Source of the DNA: Hyphomicrobiaceae bacterium | GTDB lineage: Bacteria; Pseudomonadota; Alphaproteobacteria; Rhizobiales; Hyphomicrobiaceae | Reading direction: 5' to 3' | Length of the DNA: 64,000 nucleotides | NCBI GenBank assembly: GCA_022842785.1 | Contig: JALHOW010000001.1 | Span: 310,001-374,000, forward strand | In this document: piece after piece, positions 8,009-16,222 of the stretch | Position numbering within the stretch: position 1 is the first letter of the stretch | How the letters are laid out: every line of letters begins with the position of its first letter | Program-made: the position numbers and the translations under genes | The notes under the pieces: generated by a model | Told to the model about the DNA's origin: nothing | What the model saw: only the letters and a program-made list of their open reading frames with translations | Database searches by the model: none

Positions 8009-8524
8009 ATGAGAGTGCTCGATCCGACGAACGAGATGAAGGCGACGGGCGTCGTGCTTGCCCCGCGCCTCGCCTCCTTCGAAGGCAAGACCATTGCCAT
8101 CATCACCAATGCCAAGGAAGGCACCAAGGGCTACTTCACCCACCTCGATCGCCTATTGCGGGAGGCCGGGGCGGCCGATGTCGTGTGGCGCGAGAAGTCG
8201 AACTATAGCGCGCCGATGGATGCCCATATCGTGCAGGAGCTCACGAACTGGCACGCGGTGTTCACCGGTGTCGGGGATTGAGGGAGCTGCTCGTCGTGCA
8301 GTCTGCATGACACGATCACATCTGAACGGAATGGTGTGCCTGCCATTGGCGTGATGACGACGCGCTTCGTCAGCGCAGCGGATATGATGTGCCGCGTGCT
8401 GGGCGTGCCGGGCTTCAAGTACGCCGTCATCGATCACCCGATCAGCAGCGCGTCGGACGAGCGCCTCGCGGCCTATGCGCGGGCGACGATCGACCAAGCA
8501 CGGCAGATCCTGCTGCAGCCGTGA
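8009..8524 (+). CDS. UGSC-family selenoprotein (TGA at 8279-8281 read as selenocysteine)
   Basis: Two reading frames in the same phase, separated only by one TGA, join to give a 171-residue protein with selenocysteine at residue 91. The joined motif is TGVGD-U-GSCSSCSLHD, which matches the signature of the UGSC family: Sec or Cys, then Gly-Ser-Cys. The coding character continues through the TGA (VPAIGVMTTRF, LGVPGFKYAVIDHPI) to a second TGA at 8522-8524. ATG 8009 has an AGAGG ribosome site 9 nt upstream. A SECIS-like hairpin sits 19 nt after the TGA. The family is known to include Sec and Cys forms; its reaction is unknown to me. A redox role is inferred from Sec plus Cys94 and Cys97. Automated annotation would probably truncate or split it. 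It requires selABCD elsewhere in the genome. Confidence 0.85.
8295..8314 (+). promoter_or_regulatory. bacterial SECIS-like hairpin
   Basis: Downstream of the in-frame TGA the mRNA can fold CGUGCA with UGACACG (one bulged A), closing a 7-nt loop GUCUGCA at 8301-8307. The loop starts with GU and lies 19 nt after the TGA, within the 16-37 nt range described for bacterial SECIS elements. The GCAGUCUGCA core closely resembles the E. coli fdhF element (GCAGGUCUGCA). An alternative small hairpin GCUGC/GCAGU at 8286-8302 is also possible. SelB binding is inferred. Confidence 0.65.
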
Positions 8525-8833
8525 GGGCGAGCGCATTGCGCAGGCGTCCGGCGTCGATGCCGGGCGCTGCTGATGCAACCGGTGCTGCTCCGGGTGGAGC
8601 CACCGGCGCTCGGGCTCGCGCCTTTCAACGAACGGCAATCGCTAAGTAAAAACCCGTATCACAGGGTTCGACGTGGGGGTGGCGACCAACCACCCGCGAG
8701 CCCCAAATGAATGATCCTTAAGCATTTGAGGATCTGTACAAATTTCAGCTATATGATAGTTTCGTGACAGACTGCTTCTGGCCGCTTGGATGTACCGCGT
8801 GCACCTGCTCGACCTCGTGTCTGTCATCCATAA
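8525..8833. other. intergenic, AT-rich control region before the sulfatase-like gene
   Basis: The left half is GC-rich with no supported gene. Near 8645-8690 there are two short hairpins (AACCC/GGGTT and GGGTGG/CCACCC) without T-tracts, which may end the selenoprotein transcript. The right half (8700-8770) is noticeably AT-rich and contains a candidate promoter. Confidence 0.4.
8726..8757 (+). promoter_or_regulatory. candidate sigma-70 promoter
   Basis: TTGAGG at 8726-8731 and TATATGAT at 8750-8757 are separated by 18 bases within a locally AT-rich patch, about 75 nt upstream of the ATG at 8834. The match is by eye only. Confidence 0.35.
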
Positions 8834-10573
8834 ATGACCGATCTTTCGGGCTCGCCCTTGTCCGTGCGTGAGAGCCGGGCTCGCCGGTGGCTGGGCTTTA
8901 TCTCCACTTTGCACCCCACAGTGAGCTACGCCCTCAGCGCCACCCTGGCACTCGCGTTGGCGGCGTGGCTCGCATGGACGGAGGGTCCGCCGGCGACTGT
9001 GCTGCTCGCCATTCTGGTGTGCGGCGCGACGGGCGCATTCGTCGTGCTCCTTACCCGACGCCTGCTGATCGCGCTGGTGCTCATGATCGCGCAGGTAGTG
9101 CTGATCACCACCATTTCGACCGTGAAGCATAAGTACATGAACATGGTGCTGCACGCCTACGACATCACCTACTACCTGATGTCGAGCACGAACCTCAGCT
9201 TTCTCATAGCGAACTACGGCAGGTCCATGCTCCCGGCGCTCGTGGTGCTGATGGTCGTCGTGAGCCTGGGTATTGTGGTCTGGCGGGTTGATCCGGTGCG
9301 CGTGAGGCGGCCGGTGGCAGCGGTCGTGCTTCTCGTATTCGCCTTCGGCGCGGCGCTCGCCGGCAACGCACTCGGTGAGCGGCGTCACTCGTTGTTCGGC
9401 TACAAGGGCATGTACGTTTCGTCCTTCTACCGCTCATGGGCCGAGACGATCGAGACGCTCATGCGCGGGCAGCTCATGGAGGCTGCTGTGGCCACGACGC
9501 CGACTATGCCTCGGCTCGAGCCCAAGGTGAGCTGCACGCCGGTCGACGAGCCACCGCACATCATCCTCATTCATCACGAATCCGCGGTCCAGCCCTCGCT
9601 ATTTCCGAACCTGCAATACGATCGCCGTCTCGACGACTTCTTTCGCTCCGATGACGGTAACACCTACAAGCTCAGGGTCGAAACCTACGGCGGCGCCTCC
9701 GTGCTCACCGAGTTCTCGGTCATGACGGGGCTTTCCAGCTATTCGTTCGGTGGCATGCGCCTCTTCGTGCAGCGCCTGATGACCGGCAAGATCAGCGAAA
9801 CGATGCCGAATATTCTGAGCAAGTGCGGGTTCCGGAACGTGATGTTCTACCCCATGCTGCGCTCGTTCACCGGCGCCGAGCGCTTCTTCAAAAGCGTCGG
9901 CATCAGCGAATTGCGCGATGCCAAGGATCAGGGCGCGAAGCGTGCGGACGAGCGCGACCGCTTTTACTACGACAATGCGCTCGACGAGATGGAACGCCAC
10001 TTCGCCAAGTCGCGCGCGCCGCTGTTTTCATTCATCGAGACCATGGCCGGTCACTGGCCCTATGACCATCCCTACGAGCCGCACATGGATGTGCCGGCGG
10101 GCGGACCCGGAACCCATCCCGAGATGAATGAGGTCCTTCGCCGCTTGTGGCTCTCGCGCCTCGACTACCAACATCTTCTCGGCGAACTCGAGCGCCGCTT
10201 TCCGAAGGAGCGCTTCCTTATCGTGCGCTACGGCGACCATCAGCCGATGGCGACACGCTTACTGCTCGGGTACAACGAGGGCACGGAAGCCGAGGATGTG
10301 CTCGTCGAGCGTGGCTCGATCGGCTATCAGACGTTTTTTACGATCAACGGCGTGCGCTTCCGGCCGCAGTTCTCGAGCCCGGACATCCTCGACGTACCCT
10401 ATCTCGGCACGGTGCTGCTCGAGGCTGCCGGCCTTCCCTTGTCGGACGCCCATGCGAGCCGCAAGAGGCTCAAGCAGATTTGCGATGGCTTGTGGTTTGA
10501 TTGCCCGCGGCGTGAGGACATCCTGAGTTTTCACCGCCAGCTTCTCGACGATGGGCTCGTAAGCGCACGGTAG
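8834..10573 (+). CDS. membrane-bound sulfatase/phosphoglycerol-transferase-like protein (alkaline phosphatase superfamily)
   Basis: A 579-residue protein with an N-terminal membrane region of about five helices (residues 28-180) and a C-terminal periplasmic catalytic domain of the LtaS/MdoB type. The domain begins HIILIHHESAVQPSLFPN near residue 238. It has the nucleophile region GGASVLTEFSVMTGLSSYSFG near residue 285, where a Thr or Ser takes the phosphoryl group. The metal-site motif is RYGDHQPMATRL near residue 465. Relatives transfer phosphoglycerol or phosphoethanolamine to glycans or lipids at the cell surface. The exact acceptor is unknown. The HHES entry, with His before the usual acidic ligand, is slightly unusual. 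It converges with the MFS gene, 16 nt away. Confidence 0.85.
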   Translation: MTDLSGSPLSVRESRARRWLGFISTLHPTVSYALSATLALALAAWLAWTEGPPATVLLAILVCGATGAFVVLLTRRLLIALVLMIAQVVLITTISTVKHKYMNMVLHAYDITYYLMSSTNLSFLIANYGRSMLPALVVLMVVVSLGIVVWRVDPVRVRRPVAAVVLLVFAFGAALAGNALGERRHSLFGYKGMYVSSFYRSWAETIETLMRGQLMEAAVATTPTMPRLEPKVSCTPVDEPPHIILIHHESAVQPSLFPNLQYDRRLDDFFRSDDGNTYKLRVETYGGASVLTEFSVMTGLSSYSFGGMRLFVQRLMTGKISETMPNILSKCGFRNVMFYPMLRSFTGAERFFKSVGISELRDAKDQGAKRADERDRFYYDNALDEMERHFAKSRAPLFSFIETMAGHWPYDHPYEPHMDVPAGGPGTHPEMNEVLRRLWLSRLDYQHLLGELERRFPKERFLIVRYGDHQPMATRLLLGYNEGTEAEDVLVERGSIGYQTFFTINGVRFRPQFSSPDILDVPYLGTVLLEAAGLPLSDAHASRKRLKQICDGLWFDCPRREDILSFHRQLLDDGLVSAR

Positions 10574-10589
10574 AGAATGCTCCGTCCGC

Positions 10590-11906
10590 TCAGGCCTTGG
10601 GTACGCGCCCCGGCACGAGGCGAACCTTGCGGGGCGATGCCAGCCAGATCGAGATGGCGGATGCAATGCAGCAGCCGATGATCAGGATGAAGGCAATCCT
10701 GTAGCTGCCGGTCGCATCGTGTACGGCGCCTGCAATCCAGGGCCCCGCGGCACCGCCGCAGACAAGAGCGACCGTGACCGTCCCGAATATGGCGCCGAAG
10801 TGCGGCCCCTCGAAGATCTCGACCACTATCGGGCCCATGACGGATGTCAGCGTGTAGCCAAAAAAGCCCTGTGCGAACACCATGGCGTAAAGGAGTGACA
10901 TGGAGGGCGATTGCTCGAGCGCGATCAGCGCGACATAGGACATGGCAAAGCCCGCGCAACCCCCGCTCCAGATCCACTCGCGTCCAAGACGGTCCGACAA
11001 GCCGCCAAGAATGATCTGCCCGGGAATGCTGACCACGCTGACGGCGCCCAGTGCCCAGGCGGCGACGATCGGCGTGAAGCCAATCTCGGTCAGGTATTTT
11101 GTCTGATGCACCTGCACCGCGTACCAGGCGACGAGCGCACAGAAATACGCAATCACGATCCACCAGAAGCGCGCCGTTTTCATAGCGCGGGCGAGCGTCC
11201 ATTCCGTTGCGACCCAGGCATGATCGACAATTTGTGCCGCGTGGCGCGCTGTGAATGTCGAAGACGATCCGGGCTTGCTCTCGCCGTCCGGCAGCAAGCC
11301 GATATCGCCTGGTGTCTTGCGCACGAGCAGGTTGAGCGGCGCCGCAGCGAGCAGCACGAGACAGCCCATGGTCCAGCACGCGGTGCGCCAGCCATCGCTG
11401 AGGATGATCGACTGCAGCCACGGCAACAGAACGATGGCGCCGACACCGGCGCCCGAGAAGGCCAGGCTGATTGCAAGCCCACGTCGCTGTACGAACCAGT
11501 TTGGCAGGAATTGCGAATGCGCGGTGTAGGTCATCATGTTGGAGCCACCGCCAACCAACATGCCGAGCGTTGCATAGAGATGCCATGGCCGCTCGATGTA
11601 AGGCGCGAGAAGGAGTCCCGACGAGAGCAATACAGCACCGGTCAGAATGACGACGCGTGGCCCGCGCTTGTCCATGACGCGGCCGACGATGGGGCCGAGA
11701 ATGGCCGACACCAGAAAGCCGAACGAGAAGGCCCCCGCCGCGAGGCCCCGGTCCCAGCCGAACTCGTCGATGAGCGGCGGCATGAGCAGCGAGAAGGTCG
11801 TCCTTGCCGTCACAGCGACGGCCATCGTCACGAAGGCAATGAGTACGATGAGCCATCCGTAGTAGAACGGCAGGCGCGATGCCCAGTGCCGATGTTGATG
11901 CGTCAC
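10590..11906 (-). CDS. MFS transporter (monocarboxylate/oxalate-formate-like)
   Basis: A 438-residue inner-membrane carrier with about 12 hydrophobic segments split by a central loop near residue 210. The N-terminus runs into helix 1 as FYYGWLIVLIAFVTMAVAVT. A helix 2-3 loop motif GPIVGRVMDKRGPR is visible near residue 74; the equivalent loop of the second half is GGLSDRLGREW. The FYYGW start and the loop motifs are typical of the MCT/OFA branch, which carries organic acids. The substrate is not determinable. It ends 16 nt from the convergent sulfatase-like gene and its start faces a 393-nt divergent control region shared with the sugar-type ABC operon. Confidence 0.88.
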   Translation of the reverse strand: MTHQHRHWASRLPFYYGWLIVLIAFVTMAVAVTARTTFSLLMPPLIDEFGWDRGLAAGAFSFGFLVSAILGPIVGRVMDKRGPRVVILTGAVLLSSGLLLAPYIERPWHLYATLGMLVGGGSNMMTYTAHSQFLPNWFVQRRGLAISLAFSGAGVGAIVLLPWLQSIILSDGWRTACWTMGCLVLLAAAPLNLLVRKTPGDIGLLPDGESKPGSSSTFTARHAAQIVDHAWVATEWTLARAMKTARFWWIVIAYFCALVAWYAVQVHQTKYLTEIGFTPIVAAWALGAVSVVSIPGQIILGGLSDRLGREWIWSGGCAGFAMSYVALIALEQSPSMSLLYAMVFAQGFFGYTLTSVMGPIVVEIFEGPHFGAIFGTVTVALVCGGAAGPWIAGAVHDATGSYRIAFILIIGCCIASAISIWLASPRKVRLVPGRVPKA

Positions 11907-12299
11907 GACAACCTCATGTGATCGGGGCGCGCACTATCTGCGCGTCCTCGCCGCCGATCAACTGCATGTTCGCGCGACGACGCAGTCGTCGCATGCTTGT
12001 GCGCACTGCAGCACGCCGCATGGCTATCCAATCCCCGGAGAATGCGTTTAACTGCGGCGGCCCGGCTTGTAGCCGGCCGAGCGGCGCTCCCTGCCCGCCG
12101 CCCGGATTTTGTGACGAAAGCCAGGGGACATCGAGGAGTTGGGCAAACCAACCCCGATAGCGGCGATCCATGCTGCAGGAAGCGCCATGACTATCTGTCG
12201 ACGCGCGTGTTCGCTGATCGACCTCGCCACGCCCAATCCGGCAGTGGGGAGTGATCGCGCGCGTCTGCGGCATGGCGAGAACCAAGGGAGGAAGCAACC
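11907..12299. other. divergent control region between MFS and ABC genes
   Basis: This 393-nt space separates two divergently transcribed units and should contain both promoters. It holds one perfect dyad (listed separately) and a strong ribosome site, AGGGAGGA, at 12285-12292 for the gene starting at 12300. No gene was seen in it. Confidence 0.5.
11974..11992. promoter_or_regulatory. perfect dyad, candidate operator
   Basis: GCGACGAC-gca-GTCGTCGC is a perfect 8+8 inverted repeat with a 3-base spacer, located in the divergent MFS/ABC control region. It could be an operator or an mRNA hairpin in the MFS leader or upstream region. No cognate regulator is adjacent. Confidence 0.3.
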
Positions 12300-13640
12300 A
12301 TGTCCAAGAAGAGGATTACGCGTCGCCGTTTCGTAGCCGGTTCTGCCGCCGCTGCCGCGGCCATCTCGGCGCCTCATGTCAGCACCGCCAACGCCGCGGG
12401 GAAGCTTTCCCTTGGTCTGTGGGATCACTGGGTGCCTGGCGGCAACAAGGTCATGGACGATATCGCCCAGGAGTGGGCCAAGAAGGAGAAGGTCGATCTC
12501 ACGATCGACTACCTCAGCACGCAGGGAAACAAGCTGCTGCTGACGATCGCCGCCGAGGCGCAGGCGCGCGCCGGTCATGACATCATGGACTTCTCGGCAT
12601 GGGAGCCGGCGCAGTATACCCGGGTGCTCGAGCCCGTTGGTGATGTGATGAAGGAGGTTCTGGCCGCCAACGGTCCGATTTCCGAGGCCATGGAATACAT
12701 CGGTACCGCCAGCGGAACCTGGAATGTCGTGCCCTCGACGCGGGGCTCGCTGATCCTGCCCCCGTGCTCGCGCATCGACTACTTCAAGGAGTTTGCGGGG
12801 ATCGATGTGCAGGCGATGTATCCCGCTGGGAAGGATCCGACACCGGCGGCCGACAACTGGACCTGGGACACGTTTCTCAGCGCTGCTGAAAAGTGCCATA
12901 AGGCCGGCCATTCATTCGGCCTGCCGCTCGGCGCGACGACCGACAGCCTCGACTGGGTGGGTGCGCTGTTCTCGGCATACGGCGCGGCGCTGGTCGACGC
13001 CAAGGGCAACATCACGGTGAACTCGGCGGAAGTGCGCCAGGTCCTCGAGTATGCCAAACGGCTTTACGCCTTCATACCGAGCGACGTCGCCTCGTGGGAC
13101 AATGCCTCGAACAACAAGTGGCTCATCTCGGGCAAGGGTGCGCTTATTTTCAACCCGCCGAGCACATGGGTCGTGGCGAAGCGCGACGCGCCGGATGTTG
13201 CCGAGAAGCTCTGGACGCACGCAATGCCGAAGGGCCCGAAAGGGCGCTTTGCACCGCTGCTGCCGCGCTATCAGGGCCTGTGGAACTTCTCGAAGAACAA
13301 GTCGGCGGCAAAGAGCCTGATGGTCCACATGAACCAGCCGGACAACATCCGCAAGATCGTGTCGGGCGCCGCAGGTTACGACATACCGCCTTACCAGAAG
13401 CTGCTCGACTACAAGGTCTGGGATGTTCAGGGGCCGCCGACGGGCACGCTCTCGCACTATCCGAATCGGGGTGACCAGAGGAACTCGATGCCATGTGCAC
13501 CGGCGCCGCCGCAGATCGCCTCGCAGCTCTATACCAATGCCGTCATGCCGAAGATGATTGTACGGATCGGCCGCGGGGAGAGCATCGACAAGACGCTCGC
13601 CTGGGCCGCGACGGAAATCGAGGGCTACTCACGGCAATAG
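12300..13640 (+). CDS. Tat-exported ABC solute-binding protein, family 1 (first of a tandem pair)
   Basis: This 446-residue periplasmic binding protein of the CUT1 sugar-type class has a twin-arginine signal, KKRITRRRFVAGSAAAAAAI, cleaved near residue 33. The mature part opens KLSLGLWDHWVPGGNKVMDD. The SPASTWV-like region of family 1 appears as ALIFNPPSTWVVAKRD near residue 280. An excellent ribosome site (AGGGAGGA) lies 8 nt before ATG 12300. The following gene encodes a paralogue of exactly the same length, so a tandem duplication is clear. Tat export suggests folding before export, possibly with a bound ligand or metal. Ligand unknown; sugar, polyol or glycerophosphate are the usual options. 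Confidence 0.9.
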   Translation: MSKKRITRRRFVAGSAAAAAAISAPHVSTANAAGKLSLGLWDHWVPGGNKVMDDIAQEWAKKEKVDLTIDYLSTQGNKLLLTIAAEAQARAGHDIMDFSAWEPAQYTRVLEPVGDVMKEVLAANGPISEAMEYIGTASGTWNVVPSTRGSLILPPCSRIDYFKEFAGIDVQAMYPAGKDPTPAADNWTWDTFLSAAEKCHKAGHSFGLPLGATTDSLDWVGALFSAYGAALVDAKGNITVNSAEVRQVLEYAKRLYAFIPSDVASWDNASNNKWLISGKGALIFNPPSTWVVAKRDAPDVAEKLWTHAMPKGPKGRFAPLLPRYQGLWNFSKNKSAAKSLMVHMNQPDNIRKIVSGAAGYDIPPYQKLLDYKVWDVQGPPTGTLSHYPNRGDQRNSMPCAPAPPQIASQLYTNAVMPKMIVRIGRGESIDKTLAWAATEIEGYSRQ

Positions 13641-13768
13641 CGTTGGAAGCTACGTAAATTTTAGGTGGCGCCGTGCCAGGGCCGGGCCTAATATGTCATC
13701 GGAACTTGGCACGTCGCCATCAAAGAAGCGACGCCTGAAAACGAAAAACCAAACGGAGGAAACTACCT

Positions 13769-15109
13769 ATGATCAAGAAGACCATCAGTCGTCGGCGCTT
13801 TGTTGCGACGGGCGCTGCGGCTGCGGCCGGCGTCGTTGCAGCGCCTTACGTGAGCACGGCACAGAGCGCCGGCTCGCTCACGCTCGGTTTGTGGGATCAC
13901 TGGGTGCCGGGCGCCAACAAGGCGACCGAGGACGTCATCAAGGCGTGGGCCGAGAAGGAAAAGGTCCAGGTTACGGTCGACTTCGTGACCTCGCAGGGCA
14001 ACAAGAACCTCCTGATGCTCGCCGCCGAGGCGCAAGCCCGGTCCGGACACGACATCGTCGCATTGCCGACCTGGCAGCCAGCGCGCCACGCCAACAGTCT
14101 CGAGCCGGTCGATGACATTCTGGGTGATCTCATCAAGCAGAACGGCGCGGTCAACGCGACGGTCGAGTATCTCGGCAAGATCAAGGGCAAGTGGGCTGCC
14201 GTGCCGGCGACGGTTGGTAGCCAGATGAAGGGCCCGGCGTCTCGCATCGATCTGATGAAGAAGCTCGCCAACGTCGACATCCTCGAAATGTATCCAGCAG
14301 GCGGCCCGCCCAAGGCTGACGCATGGACGATGGATGCCTTCCTTAAAGCGGCGCAGGACTGCAACAAAGGTGGCCACGCCTTTGGCATCGGTCTCGGCAC
14401 GACGTCGGATTCGGTCGACACCGCTGGCGCCATTTTCAATTCGTTCGGTGCCGTCCTCGTCGATCAGAAGGAAAATATCACGGCGAAGACCGAGAACGTT
14501 CGCAAGGCGCTCGATTATGCGACGCGGCTTGCGAAGGAGTATCCCGCTGACTCGCCGTCATGGGACGACGCTTCGAACAACAAGTGGCTGGTCTCGGGTC
14601 GCGGCGCGATGATCATGAATCCGCCGTCTGCTTGGGCCGTGGCCGTGCGTGATGCGCCGCAGATCGCCGAGCAGATCTGGCATCATGGCATGCCGTCGGG
14701 TCCGAATGGCCGCCATGCACCGTTCCTGCCGTACTTCTGGGGCATCTGGAACTTCAGCAAGAACAAGGCGGCGGCGAAGTCGCTGCTGCGTCACATGTCG
14801 ACGCGCGAGTCGGCCGAGAAGATGGTCGAGGCGAGCAAGGGTTACGACATTCCGGCCTTCGCGAGCTTCACCAACTTCAAGACCTGGGCAGAGATCGGTC
14901 CGCCCAAGGGCACGATGTACCACTACCCGAACCCGCACAATCATCAGATCCTGTCGATCGCCGCGGCACCGACGCCTCATCGGATCGCCGAGCAGATCTA
15001 CACGCAGGGCCTCATGACCAAGATGATCGTCCGCCATTTGCGCGGCGACTCTATGGACAGCGTGCTCACCTGGACCGAAAGCGAGCTCGAAGGCTTCATG
15101 CGCACCTGA
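13769..15109 (+). CDS. Tat-exported ABC solute-binding protein, family 1 (second of a tandem pair)
   Basis: A 446-residue paralogue of the preceding product, with its own twin-arginine signal (MIKKTISRRRFVATGAAAAA) and the same opening LTLGLWDHWVPGANKATED. Family features recur at matching positions, for example AMIMNPPSAWAVAVRDAP near residue 275 and KYDIP/GYDIPAFA-type text near residue 360. GGAGGAAA lies about 9 nt before the ATG. The gene is 128 nt after its paralogue and 180 nt before the permease, with a strong intercistronic hairpin in that gap. Two binding proteins feeding one membrane complex would widen the ligand range; that is an inference. Confidence 0.9.
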   Translation: MIKKTISRRRFVATGAAAAAGVVAAPYVSTAQSAGSLTLGLWDHWVPGANKATEDVIKAWAEKEKVQVTVDFVTSQGNKNLLMLAAEAQARSGHDIVALPTWQPARHANSLEPVDDILGDLIKQNGAVNATVEYLGKIKGKWAAVPATVGSQMKGPASRIDLMKKLANVDILEMYPAGGPPKADAWTMDAFLKAAQDCNKGGHAFGIGLGTTSDSVDTAGAIFNSFGAVLVDQKENITAKTENVRKALDYATRLAKEYPADSPSWDDASNNKWLVSGRGAMIMNPPSAWAVAVRDAPQIAEQIWHHGMPSGPNGRHAPFLPYFWGIWNFSKNKAAAKSLLRHMSTRESAEKMVEASKGYDIPAFASFTNFKTWAEIGPPKGTMYHYPNPHNHQILSIAAAPTPHRIAEQIYTQGLMTKMIVRHLRGDSMDSVLTWTESELEGFMRT

Positions 15110-15120
15110 TCGCGGCCACG

Positions 15121-15155
15121 CGCCACCTTCCTCGTCAACTCGGCGGAAGGTGGCG
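15121..15155 (+). other. intercistronic mRNA hairpin
   Basis: CGCCACCTTCC and GGAAGGTGGCG form a perfect 11-bp stem with a 13-base loop, 11 nt after the stop of the second binding-protein gene. No T-tract follows. In importer operons such hairpins commonly protect the upstream binding-protein mRNA and lower expression of the membrane genes. Confidence 0.7.
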
Positions 15156-15289
15156 CAGCCCCGAATGATCATGGCGTTTCATGCCGCGACGGGCGGCTTG
15201 GAGTGAATGCCGGGACGGCGCAGTGTCGTGCGCCGCCGCGGCAGGCCGGTGGTCGCCATGGCCGCCTGCACTTCTCATGAGGTCGAGAG

Positions 15290-16222
15290 ATGGTTGATGC
15301 CACCATGAAATCGGACGCAGCCGCGCTGCGCGCCGACAAGCGCGGTTCGCTCCAAAAAACATTTCAGCGCAAGTCCACCATCGCGTTCCTGATGACGCTG
15401 CCGCTGATCGTGCTGATCGCGCTGCTGGTGCTCTACCCTGCAATTTATGCCGTTCATCTCGCGACGTTGAACAAGACGATGGAGCGCTTCGTCGGGCTCT
15501 CCAATTTCACGTTCCTGTTCAAGCGTGAAACATTCTGGATGGTGGTCTGGCAGAGCTGCATCTTCGCCATCACGGCGGTGTTCTTCAAAGCCGTCATCGG
15601 CTTCATCGTCGCGCACCTCGTTCACAACATTCCGGACAAGGGCCAGCGTAAGTGGCGCGGAATGCTGCTCGTGCCGTGGGTCATCCCGCCTGCAATGAGC
15701 ACGCTCGCATGGCTGTGGCTGTTCGACCCTTCGTACTCGGCCTTCAACTGGATCTTCGAGCGCATCGGCATTGATCCCGTGCCGTGGCTCGGCGACGTCT
15801 ATTGGGCGCGGTTCTGCGTCATCCTCGTCAACGTCTGGATCGGCGCGCCATTCTTCATGATCATGTATCTGGCGGCGCTGAAGTCCGTTCCCGATCAGCT
15901 CTACGAAGCGGCGAAAATCGATGGTGCCAACTGGTGGCAGACCATGCGCTTCGTGACGATCCCGATGATGCGGAACATCATCATGATCACGGCGCTGTTC
16001 TCCACGATCGTCACGTTCGCGAACTTCGACATCGTGCGCGTGCTGACGCGCGGCGATCCTCTCGATCAGACGCACGTGTTTGCCACATGGGCGTTCCGTC
16101 TCGGTATCGAGGGCGGCGACATACCTCTCGGCGCGGCCATCTCGTTGTTCATGGTGCCCATCCTCACCATCGGCGCAATCTTCATTCTGCGCGACATCGT
16201 CAAGCGGGGGAACGAGGCATGA
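15290..16222 (+). CDS. carbohydrate ABC transporter permease, MalF/UgpA type
   Basis: A 310-residue inner-membrane permease with about six hydrophobic segments; the first is FLMTLPLIVLIALLVLYPAIYAV. The EAA loop that contacts the ATPase is YEAAKIDGANWWQTMRFVTIPMM near residues 205-227, matching the E-A-A-x3-G-A consensus. The ATG of the next permease overlaps its stop (ATGA at 16219-16222), so translation is coupled. Together with the second permease and the ATPase it forms the CUT1 importer for ligands delivered by the two tandem binding proteins. Confidence 0.92.
   Translation: MVDATMKSDAAALRADKRGSLQKTFQRKSTIAFLMTLPLIVLIALLVLYPAIYAVHLATLNKTMERFVGLSNFTFLFKRETFWMVVWQSCIFAITAVFFKAVIGFIVAHLVHNIPDKGQRKWRGMLLVPWVIPPAMSTLAWLWLFDPSYSAFNWIFERIGIDPVPWLGDVYWARFCVILVNVWIGAPFFMIMYLAALKSVPDQLYEAAKIDGANWWQTMRFVTIPMMRNIIMITALFSTIVTFANFDIVRVLTRGDPLDQTHVFATWAFRLGIEGGDIPLGAAISLFMVPILTIGAIFILRDIVKRGNEA

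Noticed and set aside
8282-8524. The part after TGA 8279 as a separate gene or as a pseudogene tail
   Set aside because: The frame is in phase, coding character is continuous, the joined motif is a family signature and a SECIS-like hairpin follows the TGA, so recoding explains it better.
8389-8649. A rightward frame running past the selenoprotein stop
   Set aside because: It is a frame-shifted shadow of the selenoprotein gene with an Arg/Ala-rich product and no supporting start.
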